From Paenibacillus sp. FSL H7-0357 (GTDB taxonomy: Bacteria > Bacillota > Bacilli > Paenibacillales > Paenibacillaceae), in the NCBI RefSeq assembly GCF_000758525.1, contig NZ_CP009241.1, positions 5,518,001 through 5,582,000 of the forward strand: a stretch of DNA of 64,000 nucleotides. The letters run 5' to 3'. Within the stretch, counting starts at the first letter, position 1. Each line of letters starts with the position of its first letter. The notes beneath the pieces are model-generated. The model saw nothing but the letters and a program-made list of their open reading frames with translations, was not told the origin of the DNA and made no database searches. The translations under genes and the position numbers were made by a program. Positions 40,209-49,221 of the stretch are shown in pieces.

Positions 40209-41831
40209 ATGGAACATTTATCTGATAAGCGCAAGCTTACCATTATGATCGCCATTATGGCAGCTATGCTGTTTGCCGCGATCAATCAGACGATTACCAG
40301 CACGGCTATGCCGCGCATTATCGCGATACTGGACGGTATGGATTACTATACCTGGACGATCAATATTTACATGCTGACTTCAACAATCGCCACAGTGCTT
40401 GTCGGCAAGCTGTCCGACATGTTCGGCCGCAAGCCTTTTCTGCTGGCAGGGATTCTGATATTTATGGTCGGAGCTTTTCTGACCGGTACTTCGGATGATG
40501 TGTATCAGTTCATCATTTACCGCGGGATTCAAGGCGTGGGCGCCGGTATTATCCAGTCCACCGCATTCACAGCTGTAGGCGACCTGTTCCCTCCGCGTGA
40601 ACGCGGCAAATGGATGGGCCTAATGACGGCTGTCTTCGGCTTCTCCAGTGTACTTGGACCGACACTCGGCGGTTATCTTGTTGACCATATGGATTGGCAC
40701 TGGCTCTTCTGGATCTTCCTGCCGCTCGGCTTTGTTGCTTTTGCGCTGATCCTGGCCCTGTTCCCGAAAGCCAAACGCGGAGAGTCTACAAGCATCGACT
40801 ATCTCGGCTCACTGTTCCTGACGACGACCATTGTTCCGCTGCTGCTGGCCTTCTCTTGGGCAGGTACGGAATATGACTGGGGTTCATCCCAAATTCTCGG
40901 CCTGTTAGCCGGATCCGTTGTTTCGCTGCTTGTCTTTATTTTCACCGAAACCAGAGCGAAGAATCCGATTCTGCCGCTTCATTTATTTAAAAACAGTGTA
41001 GTTACAATTTCCAACCTGATCGGGTTCATTATGAACTTCAGCATGATGGGCGCGATGATTTATCTCTCGTTCTTCGTGCAGGGTGTGCTCGGTATCTCCG
41101 CTACTTACGCCGGTTATGTCACAATGCCGATGTCGATCGTTATGGTGGTTGCCAGTACCTTTACCGGCCAGATGATCGCCAAAAAAGGAAAATACAAACG
41201 TTATGCCTTGATCGGCGTACCGGTTATGATTGCCGGCATGGCGATTATGGTATTCATGAACAATGTGCCAATGGCAGTTCTGAGTATGATCGTATTCGGT
41301 CTCGGCCTTGGTCTGGGTATGCCTGTATTCTCGCTGGCTACACAAAATGCAGTTTCCCATACGGAGCTTGGTGCAGTTACCGCTTCGTCGCAGCTGTTCC
41401 GTAACCTCGGCGGCACCATCGGTATCGCTGTGATGGGGACTGTTATGTCGAACAATCTTACGAAACATCTCAAGGAAGCCCTGCAGTCTTCCTCAGCAGC
41501 GGACTTCTCTCAGCTGGATCCGGCAGTGACCCAGCAGATGACGGCCTTCGCCAATCCGCAGGCGCTGATGAACAAGCCGCTGCTTGAGCAGACACAAGCC
41601 AGCCTGCCAGCCGATGCCCAGCCGATCTTTGTTCAGATGATTGACAGCATCCGTGACGCTCTGGGTCAGACATTGTCCACCGTGTTCCTGACAGGGACCA
41701 TCGTATTGGTTGTCGCCTTTATTCTGGTCTTCTTCCTGAAGGAGCTGCCGCTCCGCACTTCGAACAAGGCTCCTGCCGAAGGGGAAGCGGAAGGCTTGAA
41801 TCCTTCCAAGCTTACGGTAGAAAAAGCTTAA
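40209..41831 (+). CDS. DHA2-family (14-span) drug:proton antiporter
   Basis: A 540-residue major-facilitator protein with 14 predicted membrane spans, as in EmrB/QacA. The D-rich motif A reads GKLSDMFGRKPF, motif B covers YRGIQGVGAGIIQSTAF, and motif C GPTLGGYLVDH is diagnostic of drug-exporting antiporters. I start it at ATG 40209 after GGTGGGG; a GTG five codons upstream lies inside the ribosome site. It is coupled to the MarR gene. The substrate is unknown. Confidence 0.92.
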   Translation: MEHLSDKRKLTIMIAIMAAMLFAAINQTITSTAMPRIIAILDGMDYYTWTINIYMLTSTIATVLVGKLSDMFGRKPFLLAGILIFMVGAFLTGTSDDVYQFIIYRGIQGVGAGIIQSTAFTAVGDLFPPRERGKWMGLMTAVFGFSSVLGPTLGGYLVDHMDWHWLFWIFLPLGFVAFALILALFPKAKRGESTSIDYLGSLFLTTTIVPLLLAFSWAGTEYDWGSSQILGLLAGSVVSLLVFIFTETRAKNPILPLHLFKNSVVTISNLIGFIMNFSMMGAMIYLSFFVQGVLGISATYAGYVTMPMSIVMVVASTFTGQMIAKKGKYKRYALIGVPVMIAGMAIMVFMNNVPMAVLSMIVFGLGLGLGMPVFSLATQNAVSHTELGAVTASSQLFRNLGGTIGIAVMGTVMSNNLTKHLKEALQSSSAADFSQLDPAVTQQMTAFANPQALMNKPLLEQTQASLPADAQPIFVQMIDSIRDALGQTLSTVFLTGTIVLVVAFILVFFLKELPLRTSNKAPAEGEAEGLNPSKLTVEKA

Positions 41832-41868
41832 GTGTAATGGATTAAATCATATTCTAATATTCTAAATA

Positions 41869-41907
41869 AAGGGCAATCCATGGTCACTATGACCCGGGAT
41901 TGCCCTT
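41869..41907. terminator. Bidirectional terminator between efflux and galactan clusters
   Basis: AAGGGCAATCC (41869-41879) pairs with GGATTGCCCTT (41897-41907), followed by TT. It serves the efflux operon and the convergent GH50-like gene. Confidence 0.85.
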
Positions 41908-41934
41908 TTAGTGTAATCAGTAAGGATTGTGCCG

Positions 41935-43929
41935 TCAGAATCCTGTTTTGGGTATCTCTGCAGGAAGTACATTATAGGGTTCAACAAGGCCGGTCCGCAC
42001 CGGATACATCTGCTCATGGGCCTGCTTCGCTGCTTCTACAAAATGTTCATACGGCCGGTTGCAGACATCCACCACGCCGATCCCGTAATTCTCCCCGTCA
42101 AAACGCCCCAGCACCGGCTGATCATTCCACTGAAAATAATGCACCCCGATCAGCTGCGGAATGGCTGCAGCCTGCTCGACATAGTAGCGGTAGGCAGCGC
42201 CGCGCTCCTCCCGGGTTGCCACCGCGCGTATGCCGTAAGCCAGCATGCCGCCGTCCGCTGCGCCGAAATGATATTCTCCGATCATGACCGGCTTGCCCAA
42301 CCGCTCGCTGATATGCATGATCTGTTCCCGGTCAGGAGCGAACTGGTAGCAGTTCAGCGAGAAGACATCAAACCACTCGCAGCCCTCCAGCACATCATCG
42401 CTGCCCACCCAGGCATAACGCATGCCCAGATTGAGATGATTCGGGTCCGCCTGCTTGCATAGGCGTGCCGGAATCTCGACATACCGCCGGATCATCATCC
42501 GGTTGAATTGTGTGTAGTCCGCTTCCCTTACGGGATGATCCGAGGCTGCCGTATCATGCGGTGTGTACAGCTGTTCAAAGCTGGCGTAGCTGCTGGCCCA
42601 CGCCTCATTCAGCTGCTCCACAGTCCCGTATTTTTCGCCCAGCCACTGGACGAACCGTTCCTTGCTGGCATAACGGACCGGTGATTTCAGCATCAGCTGC
42701 GTCAAATTCAGACTGTCCACGAATGCCCAATGCGGCTCATTGCGCATGAAATAGCCGATCATCCGCCGATCTCCGCGCAGCGGAACCAGCTGCTTCGCGA
42801 ATCCCTCTGCATTCTGCTCATACTCCCGGCTGAACACGTCGGGGAAATCGCGGAAGATCGTCTGCTCCGTCGCCGGAAAATCAGACAGCGGATACACATA
42901 GGGAAGCTCCGAACTCTTGATAAATCCGTCATCGGACCAATTGCCGATCGTATTAAACCCCCACTGTCTCAGCCGGTATTCAGTCAGCTCCGTCCAGGCG
43001 GAGCGCCACTGTGACCCGAAGGTTGTGATCAGATTGGCGATCCCGAAGCTGAATTCCTGCCCTGTCTGTGACCAGGCCTCATGATAGCTCCCTTCCCGCT
43101 CCGGCAGCTGCGGGATCAAATGCTCCATGCCGGTTGCGCGCATGGGAGAAGCCGGACCGGCACAGTCCATTCCCGTGCTGAACAGGGCATAGCCGTCCGG
43201 ATCAGCAAACCACCAGTTGCTGCCGTCAAACTCTGTCCGGAAATAGCCGGTCGCCTGAAATGCGAGTCCCTTCCAGCCTCCGTACCGGCCGAGACCGTTC
43301 CCGCTGAAATCAGCCGCAGCTGCAAGCTGGCGTTCTAGATGCAGCCTTTCGCTCAACTCCGCCTGATTGGCCGTCTTCCCCTGCCAATCCCTGCCTTTCA
43401 GCTGGCCCAGCCCATCAATATAAGGGTGATATTCGTAGGTGAAATCCGGCTCGGCTCCGCTGAGGGACAATCCGCTAATCTCCACACTCCGGCTTGTCGT
43501 TGAAGGAATGGTCGCAATGGAGAACTCTGCAATCCGCTTCCGGTCGACCCTTGCATCTCCGCGCAGCACGGTCTGCATCACACCCGGATAACGGTCAAGG
43601 AACAGCTTCTCCCCGTTAAGGTGCTTCAGCGGCAAACAGATCACCGTTCTGACGCCCGGCAAAATGCCTGTGTGATAGGTGATCATACGGCTGTCCTGAT
43701 CACGGAAACTGAATAGCAGCACCAGTACATCATGTGAATCGTGATACACCTCTGCATTCATAAACTCGTATTCCTGCCATACAGAACTGTCCAGACTGCC
43801 CGGTAGAAGCTCCATTCCCCCGCCCTCGGGCGTTGTGTTCAACCGGAAGCCGCCGGACAGAGCCGCGGATACTTGTGAATTATGATCAGCTTGAAACCAT
43901 TCATTGGAGAATGGGATCGTAAGGTTCAT
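41935..43929 (-). CDS. GH50-like (clan GH-A) beta-galactosidase/agarase-type enzyme
   Basis: A 664-residue glycosidase without signal peptide. An N-terminal beta-sandwich (about residues 1-160) leads into a TIM barrel. The acid/base Glu398 is in GYFMRNEPHW and the nucleophile Glu552 in PVMIGEYHFGA, at strands 4 and 7 as in clan GH-A. The layout (FADPDGYALFSTGMDC, WGFNTIGNWSDD) resembles GH50 agarases and related beta-galactosidases. It is the last gene of a cluster with a GH43_24-like galactanase, so a galactose polymer fragment is the likely substrate. AGAAAAGAGG precedes the start. Confidence 0.78.
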   Translation of the reverse strand: MNLTIPFSNEWFQADHNSQVSAALSGGFRLNTTPEGGGMELLPGSLDSSVWQEYEFMNAEVYHDSHDVLVLLFSFRDQDSRMITYHTGILPGVRTVICLPLKHLNGEKLFLDRYPGVMQTVLRGDARVDRKRIAEFSIATIPSTTSRSVEISGLSLSGAEPDFTYEYHPYIDGLGQLKGRDWQGKTANQAELSERLHLERQLAAAADFSGNGLGRYGGWKGLAFQATGYFRTEFDGSNWWFADPDGYALFSTGMDCAGPASPMRATGMEHLIPQLPEREGSYHEAWSQTGQEFSFGIANLITTFGSQWRSAWTELTEYRLRQWGFNTIGNWSDDGFIKSSELPYVYPLSDFPATEQTIFRDFPDVFSREYEQNAEGFAKQLVPLRGDRRMIGYFMRNEPHWAFVDSLNLTQLMLKSPVRYASKERFVQWLGEKYGTVEQLNEAWASSYASFEQLYTPHDTAASDHPVREADYTQFNRMMIRRYVEIPARLCKQADPNHLNLGMRYAWVGSDDVLEGCEWFDVFSLNCYQFAPDREQIMHISERLGKPVMIGEYHFGAADGGMLAYGIRAVATREERGAAYRYYVEQAAAIPQLIGVHYFQWNDQPVLGRFDGENYGIGVVDVCNRPYEHFVEAAKQAHEQMYPVRTGLVEPYNVLPAEIPKTGF

Positions 43930-43989
43930 AAGTAACCTCTTTTCTCAGAAATAAATGATTCCATAATTATAAGACCAGCCGTCAGCCCG

Positions 43990-45423
43990 TTATCTTACCG
44001 GTATCAGCTGAAACAACTGCCTATCCGGGCCAAGGCGTGGATCATGAGCAGATTCCGGTTCAAGGAACACCCGGCCCGGTCCTTCCCTTGAATCTTTCAC
44101 TGCCTTAAGCACTTTGCTGTCCCTGGAGCTGATAATCAGCGCCTCTTCTTCCGTCTCTGTTAGCAGCCAGCTTGATTTATCAAGGTTGTCCGGTGCAGGC
44201 TCCAGTGTCAAGGCACCGGAAGTTCCGGAGCATAATGTGAACTCCCCGTTCATGAGCTTTACAATCCCGTCATCGCTGTACTCCACGGCCCATTGCTGTT
44301 GCTTATCGTTATAAGCAAGCTTGCGGACTTCCACACTCAGCGCTTGGCCTTGTTCTCCAAGCTCACCCGCCGCGGCAAGATAAAGTTCTGTGCCTACACT
44401 CTTCAGCCGGAACAGCCCGCTGCCGGAGCTGCATTCCGCCTTCATTCTTCCCGAACCGAGATCTATAGTCAGCCGGTCTCCCCACGTAAGCTGCATCTCT
44501 CTTTCAGACGGGAACTCAAGCGGTAGAAACACATAGGACGAGGCGTAGTAATCCGCAGGGTCCCAGCGGTCACCAACATATAAATAAGAGGTCTGACCCT
44601 GTGCGGTATCCGTTACTGGAACGATAAATGCAGGCTGAGTGTCGTAGGTCGTAATGTCGCCAAGCGGCATCAGGGGCGACCAGCGGCCGGTCAGCTGCCC
44701 GGCCCAGGCATACGCGCCCTGGTTGGGCAGCCAGCCGGTACAAGCTGACGAGATCAGAAAGTAGATGCCTCCCCGCTTCATCAACGCAGGAGCTTCGCGC
44801 GCCTGCCCCGGCCACAATGTCTTCACCTGCTCCTCTATACTGAGATAATCCGGTGACAGCCGGTACATGATAAGGTCTGCATTCTCCCTGGCCGCAGCCA
44901 GGAAATAGGCCGTACCATCGTCATCCTGAAACAGAGTGCAGTCCCGGGACATGTTGCCTACCGGATTAAAGCTGCCGCGAAAGACGTAATCTCCGTCGAT
45001 TGTCCCGCAATCGGCAATCGCACACCGCGCGTCGGAATAGTCGCACCCGTTCTCCCAATGCATCCACATGACGTATCTGCCGGTAAGAGCATTGTAAAGC
45101 ACCTTCGGCCGCTCGATGACAGCCCCTTTTCCGTACCCGCGGTTCTGTGCTTCCCCGGGTTCCAGCTCCAGGGAAGTGCGGTGATAAATCGGCCGTACCG
45201 GAGAATCCAGCGTCAGTACATCATTCCGCCATTCCCAGTCCGCCAGGTTCGCGGAGCGGTAGCAGCTCACTTTACGCCGTCCTGTGCGGTTTTCTCCGAA
45301 CCAGTAATAGAATCCATCCTCGAAGAGCATATGTCCGCCATGTGCATGTACGGGATTTCCATTTGAGTCCATCAGCGGAACACCGTTTTGGATGACAGCC
45401 GTGTTTAAGATATTTTCCATCAT
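43990..45423 (-). CDS. GH43 subfamily-24-like exo-beta-1,3-galactanase with C-terminal trefoil-like domain
   Basis: A 477-residue protein without signal peptide. The first 300 residues form a five-bladed propeller of the GH43_24 type: HAHGGHMLFEDGFYYWFGEN, VSCYRSANLADWEW, IERPKVLYNALTGRYVMWMH and SRDCTLFQDDDGTAYFL. The rest resembles a CBM13-like beta-trefoil (GSGLFRLKSVGTELYLAAAG). The known members release galactose from beta-1,3-galactan. The start lies four nt after the binding-protein stop with no good ribosome site, so translation is probably coupled. The subfamily is judged by motif similarity and not by alignment. Confidence 0.8.
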   Translation of the reverse strand: MMENILNTAVIQNGVPLMDSNGNPVHAHGGHMLFEDGFYYWFGENRTGRRKVSCYRSANLADWEWRNDVLTLDSPVRPIYHRTSLELEPGEAQNRGYGKGAVIERPKVLYNALTGRYVMWMHWENGCDYSDARCAIADCGTIDGDYVFRGSFNPVGNMSRDCTLFQDDDGTAYFLAAARENADLIMYRLSPDYLSIEEQVKTLWPGQAREAPALMKRGGIYFLISSACTGWLPNQGAYAWAGQLTGRWSPLMPLGDITTYDTQPAFIVPVTDTAQGQTSYLYVGDRWDPADYYASSYVFLPLEFPSEREMQLTWGDRLTIDLGSGRMKAECSSGSGLFRLKSVGTELYLAAAGELGEQGQALSVEVRKLAYNDKQQQWAVEYSDDGIVKLMNGEFTLCSGTSGALTLEPAPDNLDKSSWLLTETEEEALIISSRDSKVLKAVKDSREGPGRVFLEPESAHDPRLGPDRQLFQLIPVR

Positions 45424-45427
45424 TGGC

Positions 45428-47104
45428 TCATTTCAGGCCCATATTGGACATTACATCGACTTTGCTGGCATTAGTGTACCAATCGTTCACTTCTTCTGTA
45501 ATTTGCGTGCCGCCTTTGTCATGCCATTGCTTAACAAAGGTGTCGTAAGCTTCAAGCGGTTCTTTGCTGTAAATGATCTTTGTGAAGGTTTCCTTCTCCA
45601 TGGTGTTCAGCTGTTCCCACGAAGTTTGCATCGTTTTGGTCGGCGGTCCGTTAAAGGCATTGGGAAGCAGCACATCTCTGTTCTCATAAGAAATAACATA
45701 TCCGTCTTTGGCGGTAGGATCATTGGCTGCCGATCTCATCAGAACCCCATTATCCGGCTTCGCACCTTGCGCAAGATCATAGAACGATTTGCCCGGGCCA
45801 TCAACGTTTGGTGTATTCTTAGTAAAGGACATCTTACCTACGCCTTGTGCAGCATCCATGGGCGTGTTGAATTTCTTGGAATCAAAGACAACTTCGCCGT
45901 TTACGGTATCATAATCATAACCTTCGGCATATCCGTACTTGAAGTCACCCGTGCCAAATGCCGCATCGTACAGCTTGTCGTAGTACAGGAAGAAAGCTTC
46001 CATATTGTTAAAATCCTTATTGAACATGAATACTCCGTCATTCTGTTGACCGGATTGATAGGTCTTATCTCCGCTGACACCGCTGATAGTGGGATAAGCA
46101 CTGATTTTGGCACCTTGAACGTTGGTTTCAACATCCTTTACACTGCCATATAGCCAAGGACGGCCAATGATAATGCCTGCTTTGCCTTCGGTAAAGTCAG
46201 CCAGTGCATCCCATGCGCCCTGTGTAGCTAATTCCTTGTTCAGATACCCTTTCGAATACCAGTCGCGGAGTTTGGCAAGCGCATCCTTAGTTCCTTCGGC
46301 AACTGACCCGTAAGTGAGCTTGCCGTCCTCGCTATACCATTGGCCCGGAAGATGCTTGCCGGTATAGGCACTGAAGATCATCACGGAGTCACTGACCCAG
46401 CCTGTGTTGTAGGAATCCTTACCGGAGAAATCAAATCCGTAGGTATCCTGTTTGCCATTGCCGTCGGGATCATCATTCGTAAAGGCAGCAATCACTTTTT
46501 CAAACTCATCGATAGTTGTCGGTGCCTTTAAGTTCAGCTTATCCAGCCAGTCCTGACGGATGAGCATCACTTGGCCTTCCGTCAAATTGGGGGCAATCGG
46601 CATGCCGTACACCTTGCCGTCCTGTATGACCGGATTGAAGGCCGTCGGGTATTCCTTATAAATCTCTTTCAGCCGCTCAGGCATATATTTGCTGATGTCC
46701 TCTGTAATATCTTTGACCAGCCCGGACTGAATCAGGTCATTCTCTAGCGAGGTGTCATAGACAGGCAGAACATCCGGGAGTTTCTCGGAGCCGGTGAGCG
46801 CGAGCCGCAGCTTGGTGTTATATTGGGTCGCATCGCCGCCCAGCAGTGTGGTCTCGATCTGGATGCCGAGATGCTCTTTACCCCAGCGGGTCAGGACATT
46901 GTCATTCAGGCTTTCGCCGTTGATGTATTTGCCGGCATTTTCATCCTGCTGCTTCGCAATGCTGATCGTAATCGGAGGATCATATTTCCCGTCCTTAAGC
47001 GTTGCTTCCGCAGCGGAGCTTGATCCCTTGTTATCCGAGCCGCAGCCGGCGAGCAATCCAGTCATCAGTAAAGCGGCGGAGAGTAAAACACCTGTTTTTT
47101 TCAT
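45428..47104 (-). CDS. Extracellular solute-binding lipoprotein (LplA-like)
   Basis: A 558-residue family-1 binding lipoprotein. The signal peptide ends in the lipobox LLAGC (Cys21), and the domain has the long LplA-type layout (LNDNVLTRWGKEHLGIQIET, PDVLPVYDTSLENDLIQSG, DDPDGNGKQDTYGFDFSGK). ATG 47104 follows AAAGGAG. It captures sugar oligomers for the two permeases upstream, 23 nt after permease C. The ligand is probably a galacto-oligosaccharide, judged from the hydrolases downstream. Confidence 0.92.
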   Translation of the reverse strand: MKKTGVLLSAALLMTGLLAGCGSDNKGSSSAAEATLKDGKYDPPITISIAKQQDENAGKYINGESLNDNVLTRWGKEHLGIQIETTLLGGDATQYNTKLRLALTGSEKLPDVLPVYDTSLENDLIQSGLVKDITEDISKYMPERLKEIYKEYPTAFNPVIQDGKVYGMPIAPNLTEGQVMLIRQDWLDKLNLKAPTTIDEFEKVIAAFTNDDPDGNGKQDTYGFDFSGKDSYNTGWVSDSVMIFSAYTGKHLPGQWYSEDGKLTYGSVAEGTKDALAKLRDWYSKGYLNKELATQGAWDALADFTEGKAGIIIGRPWLYGSVKDVETNVQGAKISAYPTISGVSGDKTYQSGQQNDGVFMFNKDFNNMEAFFLYYDKLYDAAFGTGDFKYGYAEGYDYDTVNGEVVFDSKKFNTPMDAAQGVGKMSFTKNTPNVDGPGKSFYDLAQGAKPDNGVLMRSAANDPTAKDGYVISYENRDVLLPNAFNGPPTKTMQTSWEQLNTMEKETFTKIIYSKEPLEAYDTFVKQWHDKGGTQITEEVNDWYTNASKVDVMSNMGLK

Positions 47105-47127
47105 TGAGTAGGCTCCTTTATAGTGGG

Positions 47128-47997
47128 TTATTCTTTGACTGCACCTAACACGATGCCTTTCACAAAATACTTTTGCAGGAAGGGATAGACCAGAATGATC
47201 GGCAGAGTGCTGATAAAAATCTGGGCCGCCTTGATGCTTTGCTCCGACATCGCTGCCGCTTCCGATTGGCTGAGCGCCATACTCTGGGCAGAGCCTTGGA
47301 CGACGACCGTCTGCAGGAACGAAGCCAGCGGGTAGTTCTCAGTATTCGACATATACAGGATGCCGTCAAACCAGGCGTTCCAGTGCCCGACCATGATGAA
47401 CAATCCCACAGTGGCCAAGCCGGGAAGCGACAGCGGCAGGTAGATTTTGCGGAAAATCACGAAGAACGAAGCTCCGTCAATAAACGCCGCTTCTTCCAGC
47501 GCCTTCGGAATGGTCTTGAAGAAATTCATGATCAGAATCAAATTGTAAGCGCCAAAGGCACCCGGAAGCACCAAGGACCAGATCGTATCTTTTAATCCAA
47601 GCTTCGTGACCAGGATATAGGACGGAATTAGCCCCCCGGAGAACAGCATGGTGAAGATGAAAACCCACATCAAGGCATTGCGTCCGCGGAAATCTTTGGA
47701 TAAGGCATAACCCGCAGTCGTAATAATAAACATGCTGATTAAGGTTCCCAGTACGGTTCTGAACACGGATACCTGCATGGAACCGGTGAAGTTGGAGTTT
47801 TTAAAGGTTTTGACATAAGCGTCCGCATTGAAATCCACCGGCCAAAAAGAGACCAGATTACCATTTATCGCTGCTTTGCTGCTAAGAGATTGCGCGAGCA
47901 GATGGAGCATAGGCAAGAAGCATGATAATGCAATCAGAATCAGAAATATATAATTGAAGAACGAAAAGATCTTATATCCCTTGGACTTATGATACAC
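47128..47997 (-). CDS. Sugar ABC permease, LplC/YtcP type
   Basis: A 289-residue membrane protein with six spans. The coupling motif EEAAFIDGASFFVIFRKIYL (EAA loop) and the ending IVLGAVKE are typical of the LplC family of carbohydrate importers. It lies 15 nt after permease B. No ATPase gene is present in the cluster, so a shared MsmX-type ATPase elsewhere must drive it. Confidence 0.93.
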   Translation of the reverse strand: MYHKSKGYKIFSFFNYIFLILIALSCFLPMLHLLAQSLSSKAAINGNLVSFWPVDFNADAYVKTFKNSNFTGSMQVSVFRTVLGTLISMFIITTAGYALSKDFRGRNALMWVFIFTMLFSGGLIPSYILVTKLGLKDTIWSLVLPGAFGAYNLILIMNFFKTIPKALEEAAFIDGASFFVIFRKIYLPLSLPGLATVGLFIMVGHWNAWFDGILYMSNTENYPLASFLQTVVVQGSAQSMALSQSEAAAMSEQSIKAAQIFISTLPIILVYPFLQKYFVKGIVLGAVKE

Positions 47998-48012
47998 TCT
48001 CCATGCTCCTTT

Positions 48013-48957
48013 CTAGAATATCTTGTAGTTGGCAACCTTATAGGCAATCCGGTATGAAACGACGATCAATATAAAACTGATGCCAGATTTGAACAACCCG
48101 ACGGCAGTACCGAACCCGTATTGTCCATTCAATAAGGAAGACCGGTACACGTACGTATCGATAATATCTCCTGTGCTATAGACAAGCGGATTGTACAGGT
48201 TGAAGATTTGGTCAAAGCCCGCATCGAGGATATTCCCCAGGCTCAGCGTAGCAATGACGATGATCATCGGCATCATGCTCGGCAAAGTAACATGCCTGAT
48301 TTGCTGCCAGCGTGAAGCGCCGTCGATCTCAGCAGCCTCGTAATAGGAAGGGTCGATCCCGGTGATGACCGCCAGGTAGACAATCATGCCGAAGCCGAAA
48401 TTTTTCCACAGGTCACTGATAATAACCGTCGGCCTGAACAGGACCGGATCACCCAGGAAGAAAATCGGTTTCGATCCAAACAGATTGGACAGAAAGTGGT
48501 TAATGCCGCCGTCCAGTCCCAGAATATCAATCATAATTCCGGCAACGGTTACCCATGATAAGAAATGGGGCAAATACACCAAGGTCTGGATACTCTTCTT
48601 GACTCCCATATTTCTGATTTCACTTAAAAGGATTGCCATGAAGATCGGAACGATAATGCCGACAATAATTTTGATTACAGCAATGATGAGCGTGTTGGTA
48701 ATGGCCTGTGTCGCTTCTTTATACTGGAAGATTCTCGCGAAGTTGTCCCAGCCGATCCACGTTGAGCCGGTAAGTCCCAGCCAGGGCTTGTAATCCTGAA
48801 AAGCCATCACCAGGCCGACCATCGGTCCGTACGCAAAGATAAGAACGAATACGAGTGCCGGGATACAGAGCACATACAGCGGCCAGTTTTTCCTGATCTC
48901 CTTATTCCAGGGATTTTTGCTGCTTTTTTTCCTGTCATCTGTCTTTAACGTCCCCAC
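48013..48957 (-). CDS. Sugar ABC permease, LplB type
   Basis: A 314-residue membrane protein with six spans; FAYGPMVGLVMAFQDYKPW and the EAA loop YEAAEIDGASRWQQIRHVTLP mark the LplB family. The GTG at 48957 has no ribosome site, while AAGGGGG lies eight nt before an in-frame ATA eight codons upstream; no ATG, GTG or TTG falls between the upstream stop and 48957. It heads the five-gene cluster divergent from yesM-yesN. Confidence 0.88.
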   Translation of the reverse strand: MGTLKTDDRKKSSKNPWNKEIRKNWPLYVLCIPALVFVLIFAYGPMVGLVMAFQDYKPWLGLTGSTWIGWDNFARIFQYKEATQAITNTLIIAVIKIIVGIIVPIFMAILLSEIRNMGVKKSIQTLVYLPHFLSWVTVAGIMIDILGLDGGINHFLSNLFGSKPIFFLGDPVLFRPTVIISDLWKNFGFGMIVYLAVITGIDPSYYEAAEIDGASRWQQIRHVTLPSMMPMIIVIATLSLGNILDAGFDQIFNLYNPLVYSTGDIIDTYVYRSSLLNGQYGFGTAVGLFKSGISFILIVVSYRIAYKVANYKIF

Positions 48958-49037
48958 TTGGGTATTTATAACCTGAGCTATTTGTGTTACCCCCTTTTAT
49001 CATGCCAAGAAGTTTTTCTTTCAGGTTTAATGTTAGC

Positions 49038-49052
49038 AAAAGCGCTTTCATC
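49038..49052. promoter_or_regulatory. cre-like site 1 in the galactan control region
   Basis: AAAGCGCTTTCATC carries the palindromic AAGCGCTT core of catabolite-response elements. A sister site with AAGCGCTTTCAT lies at 49103-49114. Both sit between the divergent transporter operon and the kinase gene. Confidence 0.45.
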
Positions 49053-49102
49053 CTAAAATGTCTTAATCTAAAGATCATAACCAATCCCTAAACATGTTTG
49101 AT

Positions 49103-49114
49103 AAGCGCTTTCAT
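49103..49114. promoter_or_regulatory. cre-like site 2 in the galactan control region
   Basis: AAGCGCTTTCAT repeats the core of site 1 in the same orientation, 65 bp away. CcpA or another LacI-family regulator may bind. The rest of 48958-49221 is AT-rich leader with no recognised element. Confidence 0.45.
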
Positions 49115-49221
49115 TTTGCGGCTGGATTATCTTTTTCTTTTGAATTTAATGAATTATGATAGATTTATACAGAATGATACGAATCCGGCAACCGCCAGTT
49201 TTGGGGAACGAGGAAGAGAAT

